The notes: generated by a model not told the origin, from the letters alone. A DNA stretch of 64,000 nucleotides from an uncultured Oscillospiraceae bacterium (GCA_904419145.1 CAJFQQ010000012.1:1-64000); one strand, 5' to 3'. Shown: positions 50,691-59,617, counted from the first letter of the stretch. Numbers and translations: made by a program.

Positions 50691-52001
50691 ATGCGGATTG
50701 CTTTAGGTGTTTTGCAGGTGCTGGACTGGGCGGCATCCTTCGCCACCCCTCTGACGGTGCTGGTGATGCTGGGCAAGTTCCTGGAGCGGCGGGAGGGCTG
50801 GCTGCGCCTGGTGCTGCGGTACGCGGCGGCCTGGGTCATGTGCAACAATGTGATCTACTTCGGGGACTATGTGAATATCCTCTACGCCCTGCCGGCAGTG
50901 TTCCTGCTGATCCGGCTGGGGTGGCGGTGCCGGGGGGCGGCGTGGCTGACCGTGTCCATGCTGATCTATACTATGGTGTCCACCCTGGCGGCCATCACCG
51001 ACGCGCTCTATACCCTGTCCTACACAGTGCCTGAGGGGATCCGGTTCTACGTCGCCCTCCTGGGGAACCACTATTTGACCCGGGGGATCGTCCTGACCCT
51101 GGCCATGCTGGCCCTCCGCCGGCTGCTGCCCCAGAAGCGGTATGTGGTGTCGGAGCGGGTATGGCGGCTGATGCGGCTGCTGAGCCTGCTGCCCTTTGTG
51201 GGGATTTTGGCCTCCGTGGCTCTGGTGAACCCCTACTATGAGTCCCTGCTGCCCGGTGCGATCGGTACGGGGATGCTGCCGCTACTTGTGATGCTGCCCC
51301 TGTTCTTCTTCACCTCCCTGGCCCTGCTGTATACCGCCACCGTGCTGGGTAACCACGAGCAGCTGGAGAGGGAGGCCGCCCTGGCCCGGATGAGCCAGAC
51401 CTATTACACCCAACTGGAGCAGCAGCAACAGAGCCTGCGCCGCCTGCGCCACGACATGGCAAATCACCTGACGGTGCTGTCTGGCTTGCTGGAGGGCGGG
51501 AAACAGGCGGAGGCGGAGCAGTATCTGGCCGGCCTGCAGACCGCGTCCGGCGTCTCCGCCGGACGCAGGTACTGTGAGAACGCGGTGGTGAACACGGTCC
51601 TCTCGGCCAAGGCCGCCGCCATGGAGGAGCAGGGCATCCGCTTTGCCGCCCAGGCCACAGTGCCGGCGCAGGTGAATGTGGAGGGGCCGGACCTGTGCGC
51701 CCTGCTGGGGAACGCCCTGGATAACGCCATGGAGGCCTGCGCCGCCCTGCCGGCGGAGCGGCGGGAGGTGCGCCTGAGCCTGCGGGCGGACCGGGGGCTT
51801 CTGGCGCTGCGGGTGGTGAACCCCTGCGAGCAGGCGCCCAAGCGGGAGGGAAAGCGCCTGCTGAGCGGGAAAAAGGACCCGGAGAATCACGGCCTGGGCA
51901 CCGAGAGCATCCGGGGCATCGCGGAGAAGTACGGCGGCAGCGCCGACTTCACGGTCAAGGACGGGCAGTTTGAGTGCATGCTGTACCTGCCCCTGGCGTA
52001 A
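50691..52001 (+). CDS. GHKL-domain sensor histidine kinase (AgrC-like)
   Basis: 436 residues with about six transmembrane helices (1-215), a short coiled coil, the H-box LRRLRHDMANHLTVLSGLLEGG with phospho-His254, and a GHKL ATPase domain with N-box LLGNALDNAMEAC and the glycine motif NHGLGTESIRGIAEKYGG. This type senses peptides or envelope stress and works with LytTR regulators. No signal peptide gene (agrD-like) was found nearby. Confidence 0.93.
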   Translation: MRIALGVLQVLDWAASFATPLTVLVMLGKFLERREGWLRLVLRYAAAWVMCNNVIYFGDYVNILYALPAVFLLIRLGWRCRGAAWLTVSMLIYTMVSTLAAITDALYTLSYTVPEGIRFYVALLGNHYLTRGIVLTLAMLALRRLLPQKRYVVSERVWRLMRLLSLLPFVGILASVALVNPYYESLLPGAIGTGMLPLLVMLPLFFFTSLALLYTATVLGNHEQLEREAALARMSQTYYTQLEQQQQSLRRLRHDMANHLTVLSGLLEGGKQAEAEQYLAGLQTASGVSAGRRYCENAVVNTVLSAKAAAMEEQGIRFAAQATVPAQVNVEGPDLCALLGNALDNAMEACAALPAERREVRLSLRADRGLLALRVVNPCEQAPKREGKRLLSGKKDPENHGLGTESIRGIAEKYGGSADFTVKDGQFECMLYLPLA

Positions 52002-52010
52002 GGACAGCAA

Positions 52011-52047
52011 AAGAGCGCCCTGCGAGGATTCCTCGCAGGGCGCTCTT
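52011..52047 (+). terminator. Terminator after the two-component system
   Basis: 17-bp perfect stem (52011-52027 with 52031-52047) and three-base loop; the plus strand continues TTGCTCTGTTTTG. Confidence 0.8.
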
Positions 52048-52067
52048 GCTCTGTTTTGTGAGAATCA

Positions 52068-53351
52068 CTATGCCTGCACCAGTTTCCGGCAGGCCCGGGC
52101 CAGCTCGTCCAGGGTACTGCAGGGCACCATCTGGCAGAGCATGGAGAGAAGCTGGATACTGCGGACATAGGGCCACTTCTGCTCGGGGATGGGGTTGAGC
52201 CACAGCACCTTCCCGGCCTGGCGCTTGGCCTCCGCCAGGGCCCGGGCCGCTCGGGGCAGGTCAATGGACTTGGTGTCCGAGAGGATCAGCAGCGTGGTGG
52301 AGGGCCCCAGGGGGGAGGGGCGCAGAGTGCACAGGTGCTCCAGGGCGGTGCCCAGGTCCGTCCCCTTGCCGTAAAGGCCCGAGGAGCGGACATAGCTGCG
52401 GAAGGACTCCATGTTCTGCAGGGCAAAGGGATCCACCTCGTAGACCCCCTCGGAGAAGAGAAAGGTCCGGGAGGACTCGGAAATCTCGGACATGGACTTG
52501 ATGAAGCGCAGGGCGAACTCCGAGAACTGGAGCATGGAGCCGGATACATCGCACAGCAGCACCAGCCGGCGGCGGCGCCGGCGCTTGCGCCGGAAGGAGA
52601 GGCGGTAGAAGCTGCCTCCCGTCTCCAGCCCCCGGCGGATGGTCTTTTTGAAGTCCAGTTTCCCGCTGTGGCCGGCGTGGAGCCGCCGCTGGGAGAGCTC
52701 GGCGTTGAGCTGTTGGGCGATCCGGGCGATGAGAGCTGTGGCCCGGGGGATGTCCGTCTCCTTGAAGCGGGAGATGTCCCGGTACAGCAGGGCCAGATCG
52801 GGGTCCGCCTCCTCGCAGCCCACGGCGGCGTCCTCCATGAGCATCTGCTGCTCCAGGAGGAAACGCATAAACACCGAGCGGATGAAATTCCCATAGAGTT
52901 TGGGGCTGCGGGTGAGATTCTCCTGGGACTTCTCCAAAAACTGCCGCAGATACTCCCGTTTGTCCTCGCTGAGTTGGAGGTACACCTCCTGGAGGTCCTC
53001 CCGCAGGTCCATGCTTTGGCCGTTGACCTGGAGCTCCTGCTCCGCCTCAGACCGGCGGCGGGCCAGCTCCTCCGCCTCCGCCCGGTGCTGCTCCCGGAGG
53101 GCGTCCCGGCGCTCCACACTGACAAAGAAGCCGTCAAAGGCCCGGTCAAAGGCGCTCTGCTCCTGCTGGGACTTGGCGTAGACCGCCCGCAGGGCGGCCT
53201 TCACCACCTCACGGTCCTCAAACCCGAAGGACTCCAGGACTTTGCAGGCGTCCGCCGTCTCCTGGGGGCCCACCGCCAGCCCCTCCTGCCGCAGGAGGGC
53301 GGAGAACTCCGTCAGTTTTTCCAGGTAGACAAATCCGGTGGGGCCCATCAC
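52068..53351 (-). CDS. VWA domain (CoxE-like) protein
   Basis: 427 residues. A helical N-terminal half (rich in Glu/Arg, coiled-coil-like around 85-130) precedes a von Willebrand A domain with the MIDAS motif LLCDVSGSM near residue 275 and the later TTLLILSDTKSIDL. The gene overlaps moxR by four bases. MoxR-VWA pairs act as metal-dependent chaperones or insertases for target complexes; the client here is unknown. Confidence 0.88.
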   Translation of the reverse strand: MMGPTGFVYLEKLTEFSALLRQEGLAVGPQETADACKVLESFGFEDREVVKAALRAVYAKSQQEQSAFDRAFDGFFVSVERRDALREQHRAEAEELARRRSEAEQELQVNGQSMDLREDLQEVYLQLSEDKREYLRQFLEKSQENLTRSPKLYGNFIRSVFMRFLLEQQMLMEDAAVGCEEADPDLALLYRDISRFKETDIPRATALIARIAQQLNAELSQRRLHAGHSGKLDFKKTIRRGLETGGSFYRLSFRRKRRRRRRLVLLCDVSGSMLQFSEFALRFIKSMSEISESSRTFLFSEGVYEVDPFALQNMESFRSYVRSSGLYGKGTDLGTALEHLCTLRPSPLGPSTTLLILSDTKSIDLPRAARALAEAKRQAGKVLWLNPIPEQKWPYVRSIQLLSMLCQMVPCSTLDELARACRKLVQA

Positions 53352-54322
53352 CGGCCCTCCGCGCGCTGCTGGGCCTGCTGGATCTTATCCGTGTCGTCGC
53401 TCTGTTCCGCTGGGGCGGTGTGGTCGTGGTGGCAGTGGCCGCAGTGCTGGTGAGCGGCCTCCTGGGCGCCCTCCGCCTTGGGGATGCCCCCCTCCACCGC
53501 CTCCAGGTCCTCACTGTTTTTCAGCACGAACCCGCGGGTCTGGCGGACGGCCTCCGGCGTCAGGTCGCTGATGCCCAGGGCCTCCAGGGCGGAGACCCAG
53601 TCCAGCGTCTCGGCGATGGAGGGCTTTTTCAAGATGGCGTCGTTAGCGCGGAGGTCCTGGATGGCCTGGGCCACCTGGACGGCCAGATGCTCGTTGACGT
53701 TGGGCTGCTTGGCGCGGATGATGGCGATCTCCTTCTCCAGGCTGGGGTACTGGATATAGAGGTAGGCGCACCGGCGGCGCAGGGCCTCGCTGAGGGGCCG
53801 GGCCCGGTTGGAGGTCAGCACCACAAAGGGGATGGTCTTGGAGCGGATGGTGCCGATCTCCGGGATGCTCACCTGCATCTCCGACAGCAGCTCCAGCAGG
53901 AACGCCTCAAACTCCTCGTCGGCCTTGTCGATCTCGTCAATGAGCAGCACCACGGGCTTCTCCGAGCGGATGGATTTCAGCAGCGGCCGCTCCAGGAGAT
54001 ACTCGTCGCTGAAGAGGGAGCGGGTCAGCTCCTCCGGGTCCTGGCGGTTCATCTGCACCTGGATGGAGAGCAGCTGCTTCTGGTAGTTCCACTCGTACAG
54101 GGCCTTGCTCTCGTCCAGGCCCTCATAGCACTGGAGCCGCACCAGCTCCCGGTCCAGGGCCTGGGCCATCACCTTGGCAATCTCCGTCTTGCCCACGCCG
54201 GCGGCTCCCTCGATGAGAAGGGGGCGGCCCAACTGCAATGCCACCAGCAGGGTAGTCACCAGACTGTCGTCGTAGACATAGTGGGCGGCGTCTAATTTTC
54301 TCTTGAGTTCTTGTGCGTCCAT
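53348..54322 (-). CDS. MoxR-type AAA+ ATPase
   Basis: 324 residues. Walker A GAAGVGKTE (39-47), Walker B VVLLIDEIDKADEEFEAFLLELLSEMQ, sensor region FVVLTSNRARPLSEALRRRCAYLYI. The C-terminal 50 residues are acidic and His-rich (GAQEAAHQHCGHCHHDHTAP), a possible metal-binding tail not typical of MoxR proteins. GGAGGT precedes the ATG at 54322. It works with the VWA protein encoded immediately after it. Confidence 0.92.
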   Translation of the reverse strand: MDAQELKRKLDAAHYVYDDSLVTTLLVALQLGRPLLIEGAAGVGKTEIAKVMAQALDRELVRLQCYEGLDESKALYEWNYQKQLLSIQVQMNRQDPEELTRSLFSDEYLLERPLLKSIRSEKPVVLLIDEIDKADEEFEAFLLELLSEMQVSIPEIGTIRSKTIPFVVLTSNRARPLSEALRRRCAYLYIQYPSLEKEIAIIRAKQPNVNEHLAVQVAQAIQDLRANDAILKKPSIAETLDWVSALEALGISDLTPEAVRQTRGFVLKNSEDLEAVEGGIPKAEGAQEAAHQHCGHCHHDHTAPAEQSDDTDKIQQAQQRAEGR

Positions 54323-54432
54323 GGATACCTCCGTTAGATGTACTGTAATAATCGACAAAAATATAACATACTTTTCCCGGAAAAGCAACGGAAAGACGGG
54401 AGAAAACTGCACAAAATCGTGAAAAACAAAAA

Positions 54433-54463
54433 CCGGCACGGTCCCGGAGAGGGACCGTGCCGG
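54433..54463 (-). terminator. Terminator of the carboxymuconolactone decarboxylase family gene
   Basis: 13-bp stem (54433-54445 with 54451-54463), five-base loop, then TTTTTGTTTTTC on the minus strand. Confidence 0.9.
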
Positions 54464-54476
54464 CAAAGGGGGGCGA

Positions 54477-55229
54477 TCAGCCGCCGGCCACCTGATTGAT
54501 GCAGGCCAGGGCGTTGAGCGTGCGGGGGAAGCCCATGTAGGGCAGGCACTGGGTCATGGCGTCCACCAGGGTCTGCTTGCTGTTGCCCACGGACAGGTTG
54601 CCCTGGACATGGGACTTGACCTGGCTCTCGCAGCCGCCCAGGGCGCTGATGATGCACAGCGTCAGCAGCTCCCGGGTCTTGAGATCCAGCACGCCGCGGG
54701 TGTAGATGTCGCCAAAGCAGAAGGCGGAGAGATAGTCCTGGATATGCTCCTGCCCCTCCGGCGCGTTGGCGCGCATCTGGTCGATGGCGTCCCCGAAGAT
54801 GGACTTCTGCACCGCCAGCCCCTTGTCAAAGCGGTCCTCCTCGGTGACGGTGCCCTGCTTTTCCAGGGGGAGGGAGATCCCCTGGGCGGCAAAGGCCTGG
54901 TTCATCTCCCCCAGGGCGCTGAGGGTTTTGGGGAAGCCAATGTAGGGGGCGCACTGGTACAGGGCCTCCTGGATGGCCTCCGGCGCCAGACCCACCCGCA
55001 GCCCCACGCCCACGTGGGAGCGCAGCTGGGGCAGACACTGGCTGGCGGCCAGGACGACAATGGTGATGAGCTCCCGGTGCTGCTCGTCCAGGCTGCCCTG
55101 GTTGAACACCTCGCCAAAAATAAAGCGGTTGAGGATGTCCTGCATCTCCGGGTTGGTGGCGGCCATGGGGGCCGGCCGGTCTCCGCACAGCTTGCGGTAG
55201 GTCTCCTCGCTTCTCTGTACACGATCCAT
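54477..55229 (-). CDS. Carboxymuconolactone decarboxylase family protein (two CMD domains)
   Basis: 250 residues made of two repeats of the CMD/AhpD-like all-helical fold (about 30-115 and 145-235); both contain the pattern E-L-x-T-x-x-x-x-x-A-L/S-G-C/Q-x-x-Q-L-x-x-H (RELITIVVLAASQCLPQLRSHV and RELLTLCIISALGGCESQVKSHV). The AhpD CxxC pair is not evident, so a redox role is uncertain; such proteins often accompany quinone or thiol metabolism. AAAGGAGA precedes the ATG. The function is not assigned. Confidence 0.88.
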   Translation of the reverse strand: MDRVQRSEETYRKLCGDRPAPMAATNPEMQDILNRFIFGEVFNQGSLDEQHRELITIVVLAASQCLPQLRSHVGVGLRVGLAPEAIQEALYQCAPYIGFPKTLSALGEMNQAFAAQGISLPLEKQGTVTEEDRFDKGLAVQKSIFGDAIDQMRANAPEGQEHIQDYLSAFCFGDIYTRGVLDLKTRELLTLCIISALGGCESQVKSHVQGNLSVGNSKQTLVDAMTQCLPYMGFPRTLNALACINQVAGG

Positions 55230-55552
55230 GGATGAAGTCTCCTTTCCTGTTTGCTGCCGCCGCGGGCGGCACGATCTGCTCTGATTATCTGCTGCCAGTG
55301 TAAACCTTGGATTGCACTCCAAGTCAAGCGGAAACTGGAGACAAATCCAATGGACAGGGGACTTCTGAACAAAGTGAAGAAGAAAATAGTGCCGGGCAGA
55401 GGGGCTATAGCACAAAGAATTTCCTGAAAACAGCAGCAAATAGCATGAAATATACATACAGATTGTAGGATATCCAAACGGCATATCCTGTGGTACAATA
55501 AAAAATATTCTGCATTGAACCGACGATGTTTCAAAGAAAGAAGGAAGAGCCT
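55230..55552. other. 323-bp intergenic region without genes
   Basis: It lies between divergent genes: the decarboxylase family gene (minus) and the N-acetyltransferase gene (plus). It is AT-richer than the surroundings. TGTGGTACAATAAAA at about 55490-55504 is a reasonable -10 (TACAAT) for the rightward gene; no other motif or RNA was recognised. Confidence 0.4.
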
Positions 55553-56362
55553 ATGTATGAGGAGATGTATGCACCATTGCCGGATGCCAAAGCCTATGCT
55601 GAACGGATTGGCCTGGAATGGCCTTTGACACCGGATCTTGATACGCTGGACCGGATTATCCTGGCCCACCAGTGCATGGTGCCCTTTGAAAATCTCCAGT
55701 GCTACGACCAGGGGCAGGAGCCGTCCCTGGCAATCGAAACGCTGTTTGAGAAGATCGTGGCCCAGCGGCGGGGAGGATTCTGCTTTGAGCTCAACGCATT
55801 GCTGCTGTCTTTTTTGAAAGCGCTGGGATATGATGCCTGGGGGGTCTCCTGCCGTATTGTCCGTGGGCGGGATTACGCGCCGCCCATGCTGCACCGGGCC
55901 CTCCTGGTCCGTCTGGAAGAAACAGTGTATTACTGCGACGTGGGATACGGCGGTCCCCAGCCGGCGGGGCCGGTTCCCGTGGACGGTGAGCGGGTTGTCT
56001 TTGGAGAGCGGTTCCTCATAGAGCCCCGGGGAGAGCATTGGTGGGGGCTGGACCGCTACACCAGCAAGGGGGAGCGGGAGCGGGTCATCGAGCTGCTGGA
56101 TCTGCCCCTGCCGGAGAGCTATTTCATCCCTTACAACTTCTACTGCTCGAAAAATCCCAGCTCTCTGTTTGCCAAGAAGCGGGTCCTGAATCTGCGCACT
56201 GCCCAGGGCAGTCTGGCGCTGATGGATGCCACCCTGACCGAGCACCGCGGCGGCGAGGTGCTGGTGACAGAGGCGGGCAGCCGGGAGGAGCTGGCAGCCC
56301 TGATCCGTGAGAAATTCGGCATTGACTTCCCAGCCGCATCCCTGCGCTGGGAAGAGGGATAA
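55553..56362 (+). CDS. Arylamine N-acetyltransferase
   Basis: 269 residues that acetylate arylamines or hydrazines from acetyl-CoA, a drug-modifying activity known in gut bacteria. The catalytic triad is visible: Cys77 in RRGGFCFELN, His114 in MLHRALLV and Asp129 in YYCDVGYGG. AAGGAAGAG precedes the chosen ATG at 55553; an ATG nine codons earlier is less well placed. It is followed 81 bp later by the DUF2284 gene. Confidence 0.93.
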   Translation: MYEEMYAPLPDAKAYAERIGLEWPLTPDLDTLDRIILAHQCMVPFENLQCYDQGQEPSLAIETLFEKIVAQRRGGFCFELNALLLSFLKALGYDAWGVSCRIVRGRDYAPPMLHRALLVRLEETVYYCDVGYGGPQPAGPVPVDGERVVFGERFLIEPRGEHWWGLDRYTSKGERERVIELLDLPLPESYFIPYNFYCSKNPSSLFAKKRVLNLRTAQGSLALMDATLTEHRGGEVLVTEAGSREELAALIREKFGIDFPAASLRWEEG

Positions 56363-56443
56363 GCCCGCCTTGACAGGTGGAAAGAGGCGGCTTATACTGA
56401 AAGAAATAGCTCCGCCGGGAGAAAAGTGGCGGGAAGGGAAGCG

Positions 56444-56986
56444 ATGAAAACGTCGGAAAAGGAACTGCTGGCCCTGGCAGAGGCGCTTGGCTTTGACCAG
56501 GCCGCCCTGGTGGATACAGAGAATATTGTCTTTGAGCCGTCGTTTCGCCGGTTTTGTGAGGCGAACCTGTGCGGGAAGTATGGGGCAAATTACACCTGCC
56601 CGCCGGACTGCGGCAGCGCAGAGGAGATGCGGAGCCGGATACGAGCTTATCGAAAAGCCCTGGTCCTCCAGTCCCGCTGGGAGATAGACGGCCGGGATGA
56701 GGAAGCGGTCAAGCCCGCCAAGGCGGACCACAACCGCCGCACCCGGACGCTGATGGAGCGCGGGGAGCTGGAGGGGCTGATGGTGGGGGCCAGCGGCTGC
56801 AACCTCTGTGCCCCCTGCCTGCGTGTTCAAGGGGAGCCCTGCCGGTTCCCGGCGCTGCGCTTCTCCTGCATGTCCGCCTACTGTGTCCATGTGGCCGGAC
56901 TGGCAGGGCTGTGCGGCATGGACTACTACAGCGAGGGGACTGTCCGCCTGTTCAGCATGTGCTGCTTTGACCGGCGGGACGGGTAA
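56444..56986 (+). CDS. DUF2284 metal-binding protein
   Basis: 180 residues with the DUF2284 pattern: CGKYGANYTCPPDCGSAEEM, ASGCNLCAPCLRVQGEPCRFP, RFSCMSAYCVHVAGLAGL. The numerous Cys residues suggest an Fe-S or other metal centre. These proteins often occur beside corrinoid or methyltransferase genes, which is not the case here. GGAAGGGAA precedes the ATG at 56444; an ATG six codons upstream is possible. Confidence 0.88.
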   Translation: MKTSEKELLALAEALGFDQAALVDTENIVFEPSFRRFCEANLCGKYGANYTCPPDCGSAEEMRSRIRAYRKALVLQSRWEIDGRDEEAVKPAKADHNRRTRTLMERGELEGLMVGASGCNLCAPCLRVQGEPCRFPALRFSCMSAYCVHVAGLAGLCGMDYYSEGTVRLFSMCCFDRRDG

Positions 56987-57003
56987 ATAGAAAAGATGAC
57001 GAT

Positions 57004-57047
57004 AAAAAAGGACGCCCGGAAGCATCTTCCGGGCGTCCCGCTGTTTT
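57004..57047. terminator. Bidirectional terminator
   Basis: 13-bp stem (57010-57022 with 57026-57038); T-run on each strand (complement of 57004-57009 and 57043-57047), serving the DUF2284 and anti-sigma genes. Confidence 0.88.
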
Positions 57048-57054
57048 TAACCAT

Positions 57055-58473
57055 CTAATCGTCGTAGTCCTGCTCCACCGAAAGAATCTCTCCGGTAGAA
57101 GCATTGATTTTATATTCGTACTCCATGGAGCCGGATTTGAATTCCACGCTGTAGCTGGGGATGCGCTCGTCCAGATCTGCCTCGATATCCAGATCGCGGA
57201 TATCAGACAGGCTGAGCCCCGCATGGGCCAGTGCGGCATCCCGGGCAGCTTCGCTGGCGATCAGGTTCCCGGAGGGGGCGGAGGCGTGGGCCTCCTGCTC
57301 CTGCTTCAGCACGGTACCGCTGGTGCCGTCGATTTCGAACTCATACTCTGTACTGTTGTACCAGAACGCGACGTCGTATTCCAGCCGCCCGTCGTCGTAG
57401 TCCCCCTTGACCGTCAGCGCAGAGACCTGGCTCTCCGTGAGACCGGCTGCCGCCAGGGCAGCGGACTTGGCGGCCTCGGCGCTGATGCCGGAGGCGCTGG
57501 AGGGGCGGCCGGTGGAGGGGGTGGTTGTGGCGCCGCCGCTGCTCTCCAGAACACCGGACGGCCCGCCGAGCACCTCGCCGGTGTAGGCGTCCACCATATA
57601 TTCAAACTCCCCAAACTGGGTGTAGAGCTCCACCTCATAGTGGGCGGGGGATTCATCCAGCTCCGGGTCCACCTCCCAGGTGATGGCGCTGACTTCCAGC
57701 ACGCCGGCATATTCCTGGGCGGCGTAGGCAGCCTGCTCCCGGCCGATGGGCAGTCCCGGGGCACCGGCCTCCTGGAGCTGCTGGAGCTCCTCTACGCTGA
57801 GGGCCGCCAGGTCATCGAAGCTGAGGCTGCTGTTGAGGGCGAGGATGCTCTGGATCAGGGCTGCCTTGCCCACAGAGATATTGTTCTGCTGGGCCTGGGT
57901 CTCCAGCCCCGCATCCTGGGTGAAGGTCTGACTGAGGATGGAGGCGTTGGCGGAGGCGTTTTGCAGGGCGGTATCCACCTGGCTGGTGAGATCGGCCTGG
58001 AGGCGGCTGGCCCGCTGGGTATCGTTGTCCTCCACCGAGATGAGGATGGCGGAGGAAATGCTGTCCAGATAGCCGTTCTGCACCAGGGAGCCGATGATGG
58101 CGTTCACCGCCACATCCAGCTGGGTCCCCTTCAGATCCATGTCGCCCAGGACGGCCTGGGCATCTGCATTGAGGGCAGAGCAGGAGAGGACCTTCTCGCT
58201 GCTGCTGATGCGCAGCTCAAAGCTGGGGTTGACATCCAGAGAGATTACCGAGGCCACCGCCGTAGCCTGCTGCAGGGAGACGCCGCCCACCACCAGAAGG
58301 GCAAGACAGGCGGCGATCAGCCAGGGGACAAAGCGGCGGCTGCGCTTTTTCCCGGATGGGGATGCCGGGGCCTGCTCCTGGGCGCCGCAACGGGAGAGGA
58401 TCGCGTCCAGGCGGTCCGGTGCGGCGTGCTCAATGGCGCTGTGCAAAGTGTTTTCCAGCTGTTGTTCCGTCAT
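57055..58473 (-). CDS. RsgI-like anti-sigma factor with three PepSY repeats
   Basis: 472 residues. Residues 1-48 are cytoplasmic, a single transmembrane helix spans about 49-66, and immediately outside lies VISLDVNPSFELRIS (76-90), the signature of the RsgI periplasmic domain; the Asn-Pro bond in it is the autocleavage site of clostridial RsgI proteins. A helical segment (100-235) follows, then three PepSY repeats (about 243-304, 330-391 and 404-472), each ending in a D-x-x-T-G-E/T-V/I-L motif, in place of the carbohydrate-binding modules of cellulolytic RsgI. The start overlaps the sigma factor gene by four bases. It should hold that sigma factor inactive until an external signal arrives. 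Confidence 0.87.
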   Translation of the reverse strand: MTEQQLENTLHSAIEHAAPDRLDAILSRCGAQEQAPASPSGKKRSRRFVPWLIAACLALLVVGGVSLQQATAVASVISLDVNPSFELRISSSEKVLSCSALNADAQAVLGDMDLKGTQLDVAVNAIIGSLVQNGYLDSISSAILISVEDNDTQRASRLQADLTSQVDTALQNASANASILSQTFTQDAGLETQAQQNNISVGKAALIQSILALNSSLSFDDLAALSVEELQQLQEAGAPGLPIGREQAAYAAQEYAGVLEVSAITWEVDPELDESPAHYEVELYTQFGEFEYMVDAYTGEVLGGPSGVLESSGGATTTPSTGRPSSASGISAEAAKSAALAAAGLTESQVSALTVKGDYDDGRLEYDVAFWYNSTEYEFEIDGTSGTVLKQEQEAHASAPSGNLIASEAARDAALAHAGLSLSDIRDLDIEADLDERIPSYSVEFKSGSMEYEYKINASTGEILSVEQDYDD

Positions 58474-59039
58474 GGCGTTCCATCTCCTTCCAATAAATTC
58501 CGCAGCTTCTTCAGCCCCCTGTGGTACTTGGACAAAGCGGTTGCCAGGGGGATCTCCAAAAGCTCTGCGATCTCCCGGTGCTTGAGCCCGGATACCGCGT
58601 GGAGCAGGATCACCTGCCGCTCGGTATCGTCCAGGGCTGTAAGAGCTGCATGGAGCACCTCGCGCTCCTCGGCGGTTACTGCCGGGGAGGGAATGGCAAA
58701 GCTCTCCCAGTCCTCCTGAGAGAGATCGGTTATTTTCCCCTGCTCCCGCAGACGCATCAGAGCCAGATTTTTGGCAATGGTCAGAATCCAGGCCATAGGG
58801 CTCCCCTGGGGCCGGTAGAGGGGCGCCTTTTCCCAGATGCGCACAAAGGTGTCCTGGGCCACGTCGTCCGCGTCGTGTCCATTTTTCAGATAGGACAGGG
58901 CCAGGCCGTAGACGGCCCCCCTGGCGTGATCATAGAGGGCGGCCAGCGCGTCCTGGTCCCCCTTGGCGATGCTCTCCAGCAGCGCTTCTACCTCTGTAGG
59001 GCCGTATTCCGCAGTAAACAGGCCCATCATAAAAAACAT
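58470..59039 (-). CDS. ECF-type RNA polymerase sigma factor
   Basis: 189 residues with region 2 (ALAALYDHARGAVYGLALSYLKNGHDADDVAQDTFVRIWEKAPLYRPQGSPMAWILTIAKNLAL) and region 4 (LTALDDTERQVILLHAVSGLKHREIAELLEIPLATALSKYHRGLKKLRN). The start may be 59039 or the ATG at 59030; AAGGA is well placed only for the latter. It is co-translated with the downstream RsgI-like protein, its probable inhibitor. Confidence 0.92.
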   Translation of the reverse strand: MFFMMGLFTAEYGPTEVEALLESIAKGDQDALAALYDHARGAVYGLALSYLKNGHDADDVAQDTFVRIWEKAPLYRPQGSPMAWILTIAKNLALMRLREQGKITDLSQEDWESFAIPSPAVTAEEREVLHAALTALDDTERQVILLHAVSGLKHREIAELLEIPLATALSKYHRGLKKLRNLLEGDGTP

Positions 59040-59130
59040 ATTCCTTCTCTCCCGTCAATTGTATAATGCCAGAGGCTTTGATTTTATTGCAGCAGGATAA
59101 AAATTTTTACTGGGCCGGGATGCTGAAAAT

Positions 59131-59154
59131 CCGGGCCGCCATTTGGCGGCCCGG
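59131..59154 (-). terminator. Putative terminator upstream of the sigma factor gene
   Basis: 10-bp GC-rich stem (59131-59140 with 59145-59154) followed on the minus strand by ATTTTCAGC; weak T-run. It would end the SRPBCC gene transcript. Confidence 0.5.
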
Positions 59155-59185
59155 GCAACGGCGTTCAGAAGTTCCCAGGCTTGTG

Positions 59186-59581
59186 TTACCGGGACAGGGC
59201 GGATTTCAGATCCGCCACAAACTGTGCCTGCTGTTTTTTGAGATAAAACTTGACAAAAGGCTTTAGAAAAAACTTTCTGGCGGTTACATGTTCGGTAAAG
59301 GTGAGTTCTGTCCCCTCGGCGATTTGAGCGAAGGTGCCTATCCAGATGCCCTCCATATTGCTGTTTTCCATACGAAATTCCCACCGGCGGCAAGGTTCCC
59401 ATACCGTGGTAGTGAAGGTGGTAGGGTATCCGGATTTGGTATATTCTATAAACTGTGCTTCATTAAGAATCTCCGTCCGGCTCAGATCGCTGCGCCAGGA
59501 GTATTGATTCACCGCTGTGACAGTATCCCACACCTTTTTGATTCCGCAGGGTACAACAGTGCGGATGGTGGAAGTGGCCAT
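59186..59581 (-). CDS. SRPBCC (START-like) domain protein
   Basis: 131 residues. STIRTVVPCGIKKVWDTVTAVNQYSWRSDL and the later GIWIGTFAQIAEGTELTFTEHVTARKFFLKPFVKFYLKKQQAQFVADLKSAL fit the polyketide-cyclase/START ligand-binding fold. No catalytic residues can be assigned. GCAGGAGGTG precedes the ATG. It is 36 bp after the phosphodiesterase gene and possibly co-transcribed. Confidence 0.82.
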   Translation of the reverse strand: MATSTIRTVVPCGIKKVWDTVTAVNQYSWRSDLSRTEILNEAQFIEYTKSGYPTTFTTTVWEPCRRWEFRMENSNMEGIWIGTFAQIAEGTELTFTEHVTARKFFLKPFVKFYLKKQQAQFVADLKSALSR

Positions 59582-59617
59582 ATCAGCACCTCCTGCCGTA
59601 CAGAATGTCGGAATGGA

